Notes: generated by a model from the letters alone, not told the origin. A stretch of DNA of 64,000 nt from Arthrobacter sp. H35-D1 (GCF_030063185.1 NZ_JASISP010000018.1:1-64000), one strand, 5' to 3'; numbered from the stretch's first letter, positions 36,940-46,158 are shown. Numbers and translations are program-made.

Positions 36940-39900
36940 CTAAATTTCCCAGCCGACATTGGTAAGGGCAGCACCAACGGAAACCTTCACGGCGGTAGAT
37001 CCATCGCGGTCGGCAACAGTGGATTGTAGCCGAGCCAGTTCTGCTTCGAGCTGCCGCCGGTCGTTGGCGCGTTCCCACTCGTAGTCTGCAGTGGGAGGGC
37101 CCAACGGTTCCGGGTCATTCCCGATCTGCCAACGATCCCTGTAGATGGCTATTTGTTCCAGCAGCGCATTTCTTACTATCGCATTGGTGACGCTGGGAAG
37201 CGTGCCGTCAACTCGCTGTGTCCACGGATCGGTGCCGGCCAGCACCTTCATTTTCAGCTCCTGGACTCTGGCTGCAGCGAGGCGGCGTACTTGGGAAATC
37301 ATTTCCGTGAGATCTGGACGGCTACTGGCGAACTCCTCATGCAACCAATCATCGAGGCCATCTGACGCGCTGCCACCGAGAAGGCGGAGTCGTGCATGGA
37401 GAACAGCCATAAGGTCATCGGCGTCGCCGGGGCTACGAATCGTGTGTTCCAGTGTTGTTGTCGCCGCACGTGGCTGGGCCGCCGTTGCCCGTCTCCAGGC
37501 AGCGACACCCGCACCCCACGATGGCGAGCACTCCAAGATGCTCGCAAGCCCTGGCAGCACATGGTCGACGGCGATACGCAGGTCGTCTGCGGCCGCGATC
37601 TGGGCGAGGTAGTCGTATTCAGCGGCGAGACGATGCAGGGAATGCGCATTCTCCTGTTCCTCGTCGCGAACCTCGTGCGCGGCTCGCTCGGATCCTTGGG
37701 CTGCCAGGACTTCACCGATGATTTCCAACCAAGTCGACTCGGGCACCTCGTGCAGCTCGTCGTCACTGGCGGGGCTGGATTCACACACGTAGGCGGTGTT
37801 CTTGTCCCGTCCGCGGGTCATGCCGACGTAGAACAGTTCACGCGTCAGGCAACCTTGGGTAAGCAAGGTGTGGCTGGTGCCGACAGTGATGCCTTGGGAG
37901 CGGTGCGCTGTCGTCGCGTATCCGAGCTCGGTGGATTCCGTGAGGTACTCGCTGCTCAGCCGGATGCTCTTGCCGCTGTCGAGCCGGCGACCCATCACTG
38001 ATCCATCGCGGTCCGGCGTCGCGGTGATTTTGATGAGCGTGCCATTGCGGATGAAGTCACCGGAGTCATCAGTGAGGCGCCGGTCGTTCTTGCGGGCAAT
38101 GACGGTGTCACCGCGGCCCGCGTAGAGCTCGTCGCTGAGCCGCACTGTCCGGACGGCATCAACAGTGCCCTTGTCCACCAGCTCCGCGTGGGCACGTTCA
38201 TTGAGGGCTGTGACAGTCTCATTGTCCGGCGCGATGAGGATCGACGAAACTCCGGCTTGGATATCCGAGGCCCACCACTCATACGCCTCGTCAACCATCT
38301 CGACGTAGTCACCGTGGCGAAAACGACCATGTGTTGCATAGGCCTGGATCGCCGCCACATCACCTACGCGCAACAGGAGCGACGCCGGTCCCTCCCACTC
38401 GTGGCTGAACCTCCGCACACTGGTCAGCTGCACCGCCTTGCCCTGCCGGTCCAACCAGCCCACGATCCCGCCGGCATCAATCGCGTCCAGCTGCGCAGGA
38501 TCACCTACCAACACAATCTTGGCGCCGACATCGCGCGCCTGATGTACCAGCGCCGCCAATTGCACGGTCGATACCATCGACGCCTCGTCCACGATCACGA
38601 GCTGATCGCGCCGAAATTGCCACTGCTCGTGCTGCATGGCCAAGGCAGCCATCCGCTGCGTCGTTCGGGCCCGCTGCCACGACGAGGCTGGATCCGCTGT
38701 CTCCAAGTCCAGAAACTGTTCCGCCCGGTGAGCGGCGCCTTGGCCGACCGTTTCATACAGCCACTTGGCCACATTCTCAGCGGCCAAACCCAGCTTCCTG
38801 CCGAGCACCTCGGCACTGGCAGCTGCCGGGGCAAGTCCGACCACGCTGCCTGCTCCGAAGGCCTGTTCCCATCCGTCGCGGATGGCGGCCATGGTTGTGG
38901 TCTTGCCCGATCCTGCCGGACCAACGACGGCGTCAAGGAACCTGCCGCTGGACAGCACCTCGTGCGCTGCGGCACGTTGGTCAGGTGCCAACCCAAGGTG
39001 ACCAGCAGTATGGTCACTCGTGGTGAGGAAGGTGTCGGCTAGGTGGGGCGCGATGGCGGGTCCGCCGTCGTCGTTCATGGTGTCCATCACGAATTGCTCA
39101 TTGGCGAGGATGCCGGCGTCCGTGTAGAGGCGGGCGCCGGGGAACTCGAAGACGGCGTGGCCGGCGAAGGCGATGTCATTGCTGGCGTTGAGCGGGACGT
39201 TGTAGCGGTAGGCGTTGAGCGCGACGCTCTGGTACTCGGCTGCGGAGGCGACGGCGTCGAGCATGTGGCGGCGGTCGGCGGGGGAGGCGCACCGGATTTC
39301 GGCGCAGATGCGTTCTGCCTCGGCCAGGAGGTTCCAGCGGTTCCATGTGGCGCGGCGTTGCGCCACCGTCTGGCGAGTGGCGGCGGCAGCGGCGGTGACC
39401 CATAGACCGGTGAGGTCGGCAGCGCTGACGGGATGTTCGTGGGAGCGGTTGATGGTTTGGCGGACGACATCTGCGGGTTCAAAGCCGAGTTGCTGGGCTC
39501 GGGATCGCCATCCGGCGGCGAGGTCGCTGAGTGGCCGCGGGTCCTTACCCTTTGCCTGCCTGGTGGCGAGTGTGGCCTGCTGTCGCAGCTTGAGGACCAT
39601 AGTGGGGGTGGGCTCACGGCCGTGTTCCTGCGTCCAGGCTGCCACAAGCCGGTCCTTCTCCTCATCGATACGGTGGGTACGGCTGGAGAACTCGTGAATG
39701 AGGGCATCATCGACCCCGACGAGCTCATGTCGAGCGTTGCGCACGTGACTGGTCGGTGGCCGGAAGCCCGGCACCGCGCCGAGGCGTTCCTGCAAACGGT
39801 CAAAAAGCAGGCCGTTGTAGTGTTCGCTGGCAGCCACGGTGGCCTTGTAGAGCGTCCTTGAATCCAGAGTGGTCCAGGCGCCGTCAGTTGCCCGCTGCAC

Positions 39901-40491
39901 CCGGTTGGCGATGACGACGTGCGTGTGGAGTTGGGGATCTCGGGCGCGGGATTCCCAATGGTCAAACGCGGCGGCAACGGCGCCCTTCGCTGCGACGTGG
40001 GCAGCACCGCCGCGGCCGGTGCGGGTATGGATGGCAGATTCCTCGAGCCACTCCAGGACCTCATTGACGGCATCATGATGAGCGGCGAGGATCTGCTGCT
40101 GTTCATCGCGTGAAGCCAGCGCCCAAAGGACGGAAATGGATTTAGGGACGCTGAACGTCAGGTCGAATCCGGCCACGGCAACGCGCTGGATTTCCTCACC
40201 GTTGCGATGGGCGATAGTGGCTTTTCCATGGTGGTGGCCCAATGGCTGGTGCGTGTCCGGGTGGTCGGCGTTGGTGAATACTGCGGCGGCGTCGTCACTG
40301 GTGACGGGGTCCAGCCTTTCACGGCTTATGCCAGCCAAGCCGCTGCCGATCCACCGGCCCGGGGGAGTGCCGGCCTTCATGTAGTAGCTCGCGGCGTCGC
40401 TTGGGATGAGGGGGACGTCGTCGTGCATGGTGGTTTTCAACAGGTACTTGACGCCGCTCTTCGCGGTCAGGCGGGCGATGGAGATAGTCAT
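36940..40491 (-). CDS. MobF-family relaxase with helicase domain (TrwC/TraA-like)
   Basis: A 1183-residue protein. The N-terminal relaxase domain (about residues 1-320) has a Tyr pair in SDAASYYMKAG (about 36) and the His triad motif PQLHTHVVIANRV (about 188). The helicase part has Walker A VVGPAGSGKTTTMAAI (about 526), Walker B LVIVDEASMVST (about 633) and a late motif TAHRSQGITVGTSHTL (about 880). It would nick oriT, attach to the 5' end and unwind the strand for export. Its ATG overlaps the stop of the zinc-ribbon gene. The operon is under operator copy 4. Confidence 0.93.
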   Translation of the reverse strand: MTISIARLTAKSGVKYLLKTTMHDDVPLIPSDAASYYMKAGTPPGRWIGSGLAGISRERLDPVTSDDAAAVFTNADHPDTHQPLGHHHGKATIAHRNGEEIQRVAVAGFDLTFSVPKSISVLWALASRDEQQQILAAHHDAVNEVLEWLEESAIHTRTGRGGAAHVAAKGAVAAAFDHWESRARDPQLHTHVVIANRVQRATDGAWTTLDSRTLYKATVAASEHYNGLLFDRLQERLGAVPGFRPPTSHVRNARHELVGVDDALIHEFSSRTHRIDEEKDRLVAAWTQEHGREPTPTMVLKLRQQATLATRQAKGKDPRPLSDLAAGWRSRAQQLGFEPADVVRQTINRSHEHPVSAADLTGLWVTAAAAATRQTVAQRRATWNRWNLLAEAERICAEIRCASPADRRHMLDAVASAAEYQSVALNAYRYNVPLNASNDIAFAGHAVFEFPGARLYTDAGILANEQFVMDTMNDDGGPAIAPHLADTFLTTSDHTAGHLGLAPDQRAAAHEVLSSGRFLDAVVGPAGSGKTTTMAAIRDGWEQAFGAGSVVGLAPAAASAEVLGRKLGLAAENVAKWLYETVGQGAAHRAEQFLDLETADPASSWQRARTTQRMAALAMQHEQWQFRRDQLVIVDEASMVSTVQLAALVHQARDVGAKIVLVGDPAQLDAIDAGGIVGWLDRQGKAVQLTSVRRFSHEWEGPASLLLRVGDVAAIQAYATHGRFRHGDYVEMVDEAYEWWASDIQAGVSSILIAPDNETVTALNERAHAELVDKGTVDAVRTVRLSDELYAGRGDTVIARKNDRRLTDDSGDFIRNGTLIKITATPDRDGSVMGRRLDSGKSIRLSSEYLTESTELGYATTAHRSQGITVGTSHTLLTQGCLTRELFYVGMTRGRDKNTAYVCESSPASDDELHEVPESTWLEIIGEVLAAQGSERAAHEVRDEEQENAHSLHRLAAEYDYLAQIAAADDLRIAVDHVLPGLASILECSPSWGAGVAAWRRATAAQPRAATTTLEHTIRSPGDADDLMAVLHARLRLLGGSASDGLDDWLHEEFASSRPDLTEMISQVRRLAAARVQELKMKVLAGTDPWTQRVDGTLPSVTNAIVRNALLEQIAIYRDRWQIGNDPEPLGPPTADYEWERANDRRQLEAELARLQSTVADRDGSTAVKVSVGAALTNVGWEI

Positions 40492-41045
40492 CGGGATTCC
40501 GCCGAGATCTTCGTGTTCCAGCCGCGGTGGTGGAAGATTTCCGCGGTGGGCCGGTCAAGGGGGATGCCGAGGTGGTCGGTGAGTTGGAGCATGCGGACGG
40601 CGATCTGCATCAGGTCCTGCAGATCAGCGTTTCTAGTCTTCAGGATTCGCGAGACCTCCAGTTTCAGCTCGACGCATTCAGCCTTGGCCTCTGCAAGCTG
40701 ACTGGACTGGTCAAAATACTTGTTGGCCAATAAGTGCAGCTGGGTCCGCTGATCGTCGATGACCCGGTCGCGAGCCAAGACGGATGCCTTGGACTTGGAC
40801 AGGATGGCAGACGTTCCAGATTGCAGGCTGTGCAGGTGCTGTTTCTCCGCGTTAAGCAGGCGAGCGTTGCCATTCGCGTGCTCAAGGGCAACGAGGGTTT
40901 GGGTGTTTGTTCTTGCTGTGGCTCGTCGAGTATCCCGCCGGCGTCGCTCACGGGATCGTCCTGAGCACGTGGCTGAACAGTACAGCTGGGTGGTGCGCCG
41001 CGGTTCAAACGGGGCTTGGCATTCTGGGCACTTTTTCGTAGACAT
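40488..41045 (-). CDS. Zinc-ribbon, coiled-coil mobilisation accessory protein
   Basis: A 185-residue protein. The N-terminus has four cysteines in CPECQAPFEPRRTTQLYCSATC arrangement (CxxC...CxxxC), a probable zinc ribbon, followed by a very basic stretch (RSRERRRRDTRRATAR). A long coiled coil fills about residues 45-145. Together this suggests a DNA-binding accessory protein. It is coupled to the relaxase by a 4-base ATGA overlap and starts just below operator copy 4, so it may help the relaxase recognise oriT or regulate the operon. Confidence 0.75.
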   Translation of the reverse strand: MSTKKCPECQAPFEPRRTTQLYCSATCSGRSRERRRRDTRRATARTNTQTLVALEHANGNARLLNAEKQHLHSLQSGTSAILSKSKASVLARDRVIDDQRTQLHLLANKYFDQSSQLAEAKAECVELKLEVSRILKTRNADLQDLMQIAVRMLQLTDHLGIPLDRPTAEIFHHRGWNTKISAESR

Positions 41046-41049
41046 ACAG

Positions 41050-41082
41050 AATCATGGCCAAATGGGCCCAGATCACCATGAC
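41050..41082 (-). promoter_or_regulatory. ICE operator, copy 4 (upstream of the relaxase operon)
   Basis: AATCATG, 19 bases, CCATGAC. The right half (GATCACCATGACTG) is identical to that of copy 2. It ends within five bases of the zinc-ribbon protein's start codon, so binding would block its expression. Confidence 0.68.
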
Positions 41083-41083
41083 T

Positions 41084-41969
41084 GCCCGTGGAACTTCCCG
41101 CCACGGGCAGGACCTTGGATGCCAGACGTGTAAGGCTGGGTGCGAGGCGACTCATGCGATAGGTGCGACGAGGTTGAGGGGGATGGGTGCCTAAAACGTC
41201 TCGCTAACGGTGCGCTCTCGCTGGGGCCTATCATTCAGCGGCGGCAAATCGGCAGATCGGTTTAAACAGGCCGTACACGGGTGGGGTAGTCCACGGAATC
41301 GCTTAGTAGGCCTTAATATGTGTTTGACAACGGTGCGGCCTTTTTTGGGCGACACAGGCACTGATTTTCGTTATCGAACCACTGCGGGACCGACTAACGG
41401 CAGGGGCAGCCGATTCGGTCAACAGATTCTTGTGATTCCACGGGTCGCCGCTATGGCGCCCATGTTCGTGGTCTTCTGGTGGGCGCGGGTAGTCTGTCCT
41501 TCAAATCTACCGAGATCTCGCAAGCGGTCAGCCTATCAGCGTCGGAATGGGGTAGCTAAAAGTACGGCCAGCACGATGTCTCATTTCCCACTTAAGCTGA
41601 AGCGGCAATGACCTTCAATTCAAGTCTGATCCACCACCATACTGAACTTGACCGACAACCCCGCCCCAAAATAAGGCGGCATAGTCCCCTATAGGGCCTC
41701 GACGTCGGTAAATGATGGCCTAGCTGTCAGCCGGAGGTCACTGAACGGCTTTACATGTCCAGGGAGTATGGAGCCCAGCTGGCAATGAATTGCAGCGGAG
41801 CATCAGAAAAGTCAACGAAACGAGAATGCGCGACTCAATCATTTCAGACAACACGCTCCCGGCCTCTAAGTCGCAAGTGAAGTGCAGTGTCAGAAGCGAA
41901 CGATACGGTGGGTATCAATCTGTTTTCGAACCTCCACCCCATCAATCAAATTCACCGCGGGAGACATAT
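41084..41969. other. Long noncoding region upstream of the relaxase operon
   Basis: Nearly 900 bases without a convincing gene; frames such as 41210-41611 have no ribosome-binding site or family features. The region lies upstream of both the relaxase operon and the divergent coiled-coil gene, and contains nested inverted repeats at 41651-41709. It is a natural place for oriT and promoters. Confidence 0.5.
41651..41709. other. Candidate oriT: nested inverted repeats
   Basis: ACCGAC (41651-41656) pairs with GTCGGT (41704-41709). Inside lie CCGCC/GGCGG (41661-41665, 41675-41679) and the palindrome CCCTATAGGG (41687-41696). The nested layout and position upstream of the relaxase fit an origin of transfer. 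No nick site is identified, so this remains a proposal. Confidence 0.4.
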
Positions 41970-43232
41970 ATGGAACAAAGTGCATTTCAGAATCATTCTC
42001 TCTGGGAAACCCTGGCCGCGGTTTCGCGTGTTCTTTCGGAGATTGATGGGTTGGCCGACGTTGCTGTTTCTTCTAGTTTGGAAGAAATTCGCCACCTGCG
42101 GGCACACTCCGAAGCGTTGGTTGAGACCGATCAAACCTTCCTCATAGGCCAGTCTGCGGTGGATTCCTTGGACTCCGCCTGGGGACAAGTGAATACAAGC
42201 TTGAATAATTACCTACAATCGCCAGCGAGCCACCTCCAGCATCTCGAAAATGCCAAGGGTGGTTACCTGGACAGCGTGCGCAGCGCCCTCACTCAATTCC
42301 CTCGGGCTGAGGAAGCTGGTGCGAAGAAGGCCGCGTCTACTCGCGCCGCGTCAGCGTATGTCGAGCAAGTGGAAACTGCCCGAGTACTCCTCGATAAGCA
42401 GATCGAGGAATTGCGCGCTGAGCAGGAGCGGATGACACTCGTACACGCAGAGGATCTGGAGAGGTTCAGATCGTCGGTGCAGGAAGCTGAAGAACATCTC
42501 GAACGGTTGACTACACGGATCGGCGAAGGTGAGAGCCGACTTTCAACCGCTCTCACCGAGACGAACGATGCATTCATCAAAGCTCAAACAGATCGGCAAG
42601 ATCGTTTTGGCAAGTGGCTTGAGCAGCAGGAACAAGAGCTTCTTGAGCAGGCCAAACCCCATCTTGACAGTATTATAGATGCTGATGATAAGGCGGAAGC
42701 GGCGCTAGAGAAGGTGGAGTCCCTGAGGACGAGCGTTGTTGGCATGTCAAACCTCGCTGCCGGCGACATTCTCGGGGACCAGTATAAGAAATCCGCACGT
42801 TGGGATCGTATCGCTGGATACGTCGGCTACGGTGTTGGGATTCTTGCTGGTATCGCCGGTGTTTATCTTATTTTATTTGCCTTTGGAAATATTGAAACCG
42901 GCCTCAGCTGGCCTCAAGTAGCACTAAAGCTCGGGATGACAGCTGGCATCGGAGGTATCGCGACGGTCGCGTTCCGGTTTGGCGGGCACTCATTGTTCCG
43001 TGCCACTGCATTCAAACGGCAGGAGCTCGAACTTCGAGCGATGACCCCGTTCCTGCAGGATGTAGAGGGCGCCGATGACGCGAAGCTTGCATTCGTCAAG
43101 CAAGCCTTCGGGCGAGCGTGGATAGCCGAGCAGAAATCAGAAGACGCTTCGCAGGACAGCACAGCACAGGCAGACTTGGTCAAGTTGCTACAGACGGCAA
43201 TTGAGGCATTCAGCAAGGCCGGAAAAGTATGA
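41970..43232 (+). CDS. Coiled-coil protein with two transmembrane helices
   Basis: A 420-residue protein from the ATG at 41970, with GGGAG seven bases upstream; the frame continues upstream but is not coding-like. Residues about 110-250 form a strong coiled coil (EQVETARVLLDKQIEELRAEQERM and similar). Two transmembrane helices follow (about 279-300 and 313-332), then a cytoplasmic helical tail. I do not recognise the family. Membrane proteins with a large coiled coil occur in several defence systems as pore-forming effectors, but no partner gene is adjacent. It stands alone, with noncoding DNA on both sides. Confidence 0.75.
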   Translation: MEQSAFQNHSLWETLAAVSRVLSEIDGLADVAVSSSLEEIRHLRAHSEALVETDQTFLIGQSAVDSLDSAWGQVNTSLNNYLQSPASHLQHLENAKGGYLDSVRSALTQFPRAEEAGAKKAASTRAASAYVEQVETARVLLDKQIEELRAEQERMTLVHAEDLERFRSSVQEAEEHLERLTTRIGEGESRLSTALTETNDAFIKAQTDRQDRFGKWLEQQEQELLEQAKPHLDSIIDADDKAEAALEKVESLRTSVVGMSNLAAGDILGDQYKKSARWDRIAGYVGYGVGILAGIAGVYLILFAFGNIETGLSWPQVALKLGMTAGIGGIATVAFRFGGHSLFRATAFKRQELELRAMTPFLQDVEGADDAKLAFVKQAFGRAWIAEQKSEDASQDSTAQADLVKLLQTAIEAFSKAGKV

Positions 43233-43559
43233 CGCGTAGGTGACTGTCCTCCGACCGTGTAGCTAAAGGTCTGCACGCTATTCATTTGACGGATCCCCGC
43301 TCGTCCCTGATTAAATTGTGAGTCTAATCTGAGCGATCACTCGAACATAACACGCCCGTTGGCGACGGAAGAACTGGTTAGGGATGCGGCTGGTCTATTA
43401 AGGGGAGTGTGTAGGTTGAGCCTGGGATAACCTTTGCCATGTCCGAAATGCCCTTGGCTATGTGGCTGGCGACGGCTTCCGGCTAGAAACCCATCGATAC
43501 CGTCTTACACGCGCGACCCATTTTGGCCGTCGGTGCTGGAGTCCTCGGAATTGGGAGCT
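43233..43559. other. Intergenic region, nothing recognised
   Basis: It lies between the coiled-coil gene and the convergent DUF4192 gene. Frames on either strand are short and lack ribosome-binding sites. No clear hairpin terminator was found. Confidence 0.4.
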
Positions 43560-44618
43560 TTACACCATGCCCATCCCGCCAATTTCCGGTCCGCGGGTGT
43601 GCGGTGGCTGGTATGCGGTTTGCCTGTCTGTGGCCCAGTCGGAGAGGATCCCTTCGCGCACGAGATGGTCGGTGAGTTGGGCGAGGCGGTAATCAGGGTC
43701 AGACTCAAGCGCGCGTTGAAAGCATTCGTGAGCTTTGCTGCCGTGGCCTTCCCACCATTGGATGACGCCTAAGCTGGTGAGCACGGGGGCAGCATCGGTA
43801 CCGTCTGTGCGCATGTAGAGCTGGAATAGCAGTTCGGAGGCGCGCTCGACGCGCTTCCAATGGGGGCTTTGTTTAGTTTGGCCCAGGAGTAGGTCGCGCA
43901 TGCTGTCGTCGATGCCCGGGATGTCGGCGAGGAGCCGGTCCCGGACACTGATGAACTTGAGGTTGGCGATGAGCTCGGCGGCTTCGTCGTCGGTAGGTTC
44001 GCTGCCGCCGTCGAGCGTCTTGTTCCACAGGGTTCTGGCGCGGGTGATTGCAGCCTGCGGGTTCATGGCTTCGATCCTGAAACAGTGCCGCAGGATCTCG
44101 GTGCTGAGGGCGGGCCGGGCTATCACTGGGATGCGGAATCCTGGGGAGGCTTCGATGCTGGAGCCACGAAAGACGAGTTCTGCATTGAGTTCGCTGGACA
44201 GCACCCTGTCCAAGGGGTGGCTGACACTTCCATCGGTGCCCATGAGTAGGTAGTTGGTGAAGGTGGTTTCGCCGATGAGCCAGCCATCCCGGACAACCAC
44301 TCCTTGCAGGCTGAGCCTGCCTGTCAGTTCCTCCATCACGCTCTCATGGGGACGCAATTCATTTGGGTTCCAGGGCGCGTGGGTGAAGATACCGAAGACG
44401 ACGCCGGTTGCCTGACGGTCCGTGCTGACATGATGCACCACCTGGTCGATGAAGTGGTTGGTGTCGGTTCCGAGAACGGGAAGGTTCACCCTGAGCGTGG
44501 CTCCGATGCGTTTGTCGTCCAGGATGACGCAGACCAGGCTTTCCTCGGGCCAGAATCCTAGACTGTGGCCCATCAAGGCGATGAAGTCGTCAGGGGTTTT
44601 GATGCTGAGCTTTTCCAT
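43560..44618 (-). CDS. DUF4192 domain protein
   Basis: A 352-residue protein from the ATG at 44618, with GGAGG four bases upstream; the longer frame to 44669 would overlap the operator. The N-terminal DUF4192 core reads IKTPDDFIALMGHSLGFWPEESLVCVIL, as in the actinobacterial family (usually a lone housekeeping gene of unknown function). The C-terminal third has TPR-like helices (LGVIQWWEGHGSKAHECFQRAL). Its place behind operator copy 5 puts it in the element's regulon, which is unexpected for this family and suggests a role in transfer or its control. Confidence 0.83.
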   Translation of the reverse strand: MEKLSIKTPDDFIALMGHSLGFWPEESLVCVILDDKRIGATLRVNLPVLGTDTNHFIDQVVHHVSTDRQATGVVFGIFTHAPWNPNELRPHESVMEELTGRLSLQGVVVRDGWLIGETTFTNYLLMGTDGSVSHPLDRVLSSELNAELVFRGSSIEASPGFRIPVIARPALSTEILRHCFRIEAMNPQAAITRARTLWNKTLDGGSEPTDDEAAELIANLKFISVRDRLLADIPGIDDSMRDLLLGQTKQSPHWKRVERASELLFQLYMRTDGTDAAPVLTSLGVIQWWEGHGSKAHECFQRALESDPDYRLAQLTDHLVREGILSDWATDRQTAYQPPHTRGPEIGGMGMV

Positions 44619-44666
44619 GATGCCTCCACATGGCGGTGCTGCTGGCTGATGCCGGCAACACATGTT

Positions 44667-44697
44667 CATGGTTTGGAGGCGCGATAACTACATGACC
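44667..44697 (-). promoter_or_regulatory. ICE operator, copy 5 (upstream of DUF4192)
   Basis: On the minus strand GGTCATG, 19 bases, CCATG; the first half CGGTCATGTAGTTA matches copy 3 almost exactly. It lies 49 bases upstream of the DUF4192 start. Confidence 0.75.
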
Positions 44698-44716
44698 GTC
44701 ACCGCCGATGGATCGC

Positions 44717-45685
44717 TCAATGTCCCTGGAGTAGTTGTTCTGCCTGGTTGACGAGGACGCGGTCGCGGGGGAGCAGCTTCGTGCCGCGAAGCTGGGCGTC
44801 CCTGATCTCGACAACCCGCCGTTGAAGGTGCCTCGTGACTCGGCTTGCAACAGGGTCGAGGAGAGGTGTCCATCGGTTGCGAAGCAAGTATTTTCTTTTG
44901 GTGCTGCTGCGCCGCCATATTGGAGTCAGCAAGACCATCAGCCAACGGGAACGGATATTGCGCCGCAGGATTCCCAATGATTGGCGGAAGCGCGGCAGAA
45001 TGAGGCCGATGCTGACGAGGAGAACGGCCATAACTTCAAGGGTGGTGAACGACAAATTCAGGACGCCAAGTAAGTGGCTTCCTTGGGCGGGGGAGGCCGC
45101 GACCATCCCCAGCAGCAGCCGGTTCCCCAATGCCAGCGCCAAGCAGATGCACCCTGCCGCAAAGCAACCGAACCCCGATTTGAACGTTCTGCTCCTCATT
45201 CTGGGCAGGAACCGCATGCACGTCAGTGCGGCATCGGCGCAGACCCAGATGATGAACGCCGAACCCATCCAGAGGAAGACCTGCATGCCAGGCTGGCTGC
45301 CATAGGCCAAGGGCAAATTCTGGTTGGTCACATCCACATGGCTGATAAAAAAGCCAACGACGACGCATGTGCCAGCCACCGAGATGGCCACACGTCCGCG
45401 CACGAGGTGGTGCCGCCGTCGTACTTGGCTGCTGACGGCGGCCAACACGGTGGCGGTGTGGAATTGCCAGAAACTGACCATGATGGCGATGACCAGGACC
45501 AGACCCACGTGGTTGCGGCCGCCGAGAAGAGGATCGACCGCGTTGTAGACGGCAGGGATAAAGAGTGTGCAGGCCAGCGCTGCGAAGAACGTAGCGCGTA
45601 GGACGGACGCGCACTCCCTGTCCAAGGCTGTGCGGATCCTGACGAGCGTCAGCAGCCACAGCATCGCCGCTGGGAGGTACTCCAT
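44717..45685 (-). CDS. MAB_1171c-like integral membrane protein
   Basis: A 322-residue protein with about seven transmembrane helices in the first 240 residues (for example EYLPAAMLWLLTLVRI, VGLVLVIAIMVSFWQF, LEVMAVLLVSIGLILP). A soluble C-terminal tail of about 80 residues is rich in Arg and Leu. Gene order and topology match the MAB_1171c-like putative transporters that follow ImmA/IrrE peptidases in Actinobacteria. Its start overlaps the peptidase stop by one base (TAATG), so the two are coupled. Confidence 0.75.
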   Translation of the reverse strand: MEYLPAAMLWLLTLVRIRTALDRECASVLRATFFAALACTLFIPAVYNAVDPLLGGRNHVGLVLVIAIMVSFWQFHTATVLAAVSSQVRRRHHLVRGRVAISVAGTCVVVGFFISHVDVTNQNLPLAYGSQPGMQVFLWMGSAFIIWVCADAALTCMRFLPRMRSRTFKSGFGCFAAGCICLALALGNRLLLGMVAASPAQGSHLLGVLNLSFTTLEVMAVLLVSIGLILPRFRQSLGILRRNIRSRWLMVLLTPIWRRSSTKRKYLLRNRWTPLLDPVASRVTRHLQRRVVEIRDAQLRGTKLLPRDRVLVNQAEQLLQGH

Positions 45686-46158
45686 TATCCGAAGACCTTG
45701 CTGAAGCCTGCGGGGTCCGACGGAAGGTCCCGAGCTTGGGAGAGGCGTTCCATGAGGAGGCCTGCCAAGAGCTCGGTGGCGGCTTCGTCCTCGTCCTCGA
45801 AGCTAACACGACCCAATACCTGTATTGGTCCTCCCGGGAATCCGGGGAGGTCCACCAAGCGCTGTGATGTCGGGGTGCACCGGTGTCCAAGGATCATGTG
45901 GGCGAACTCGTGCAGGATGATGTACTGACGATGCCACGACGAGTTGAGCGGGGCGTGCAGGACATAGTCGCGTCCCTCGTGGAGGAACCAGAGCCCGCAA
46001 ATGTCGTTCCCACGCAGGGTGCTCAGTTCCCCGATGACGATGGGGCGGCCGTTCTTGGCCTCGATCCAGGACTGGATGTCGCCGAGGTCAGGGTGCTCGC
46101 CAAGCTCAAGCCGGTTGATAGCACTTTGTGCGGTGCTGCGGCTCTTTCGGGTCGTCAT
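45685..46158 (-). CDS. ImmA/IrrE-family metallopeptidase
   Basis: A 157-residue protein. HEFAHMILGHRC near residue 83 gives the HExxH zinc motif, and DEDEAATELLAGLL supplies the third ligand Glu. Such peptidases cleave or relieve XRE-type repressors (ImmA on ICEBs1, IrrE in Deinococcus). The XRE gene at 13188 in the same element is of the group often paired with this protein, so it is the most likely target. It is coupled to the membrane protein downstream, which may signal to it. Confidence 0.87.
   Translation of the reverse strand: MTTRKSRSTAQSAINRLELGEHPDLGDIQSWIEAKNGRPIVIGELSTLRGNDICGLWFLHEGRDYVLHAPLNSSWHRQYIILHEFAHMILGHRCTPTSQRLVDLPGFPGGPIQVLGRVSFEDEDEAATELLAGLLMERLSQARDLPSDPAGFSKVFG

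Noticed and set aside
41210-41611. 133-codon plus-strand frame in the region before the coiled-coil gene
   Set aside because: No start signal or family features; the region has stronger signs of being noncoding.
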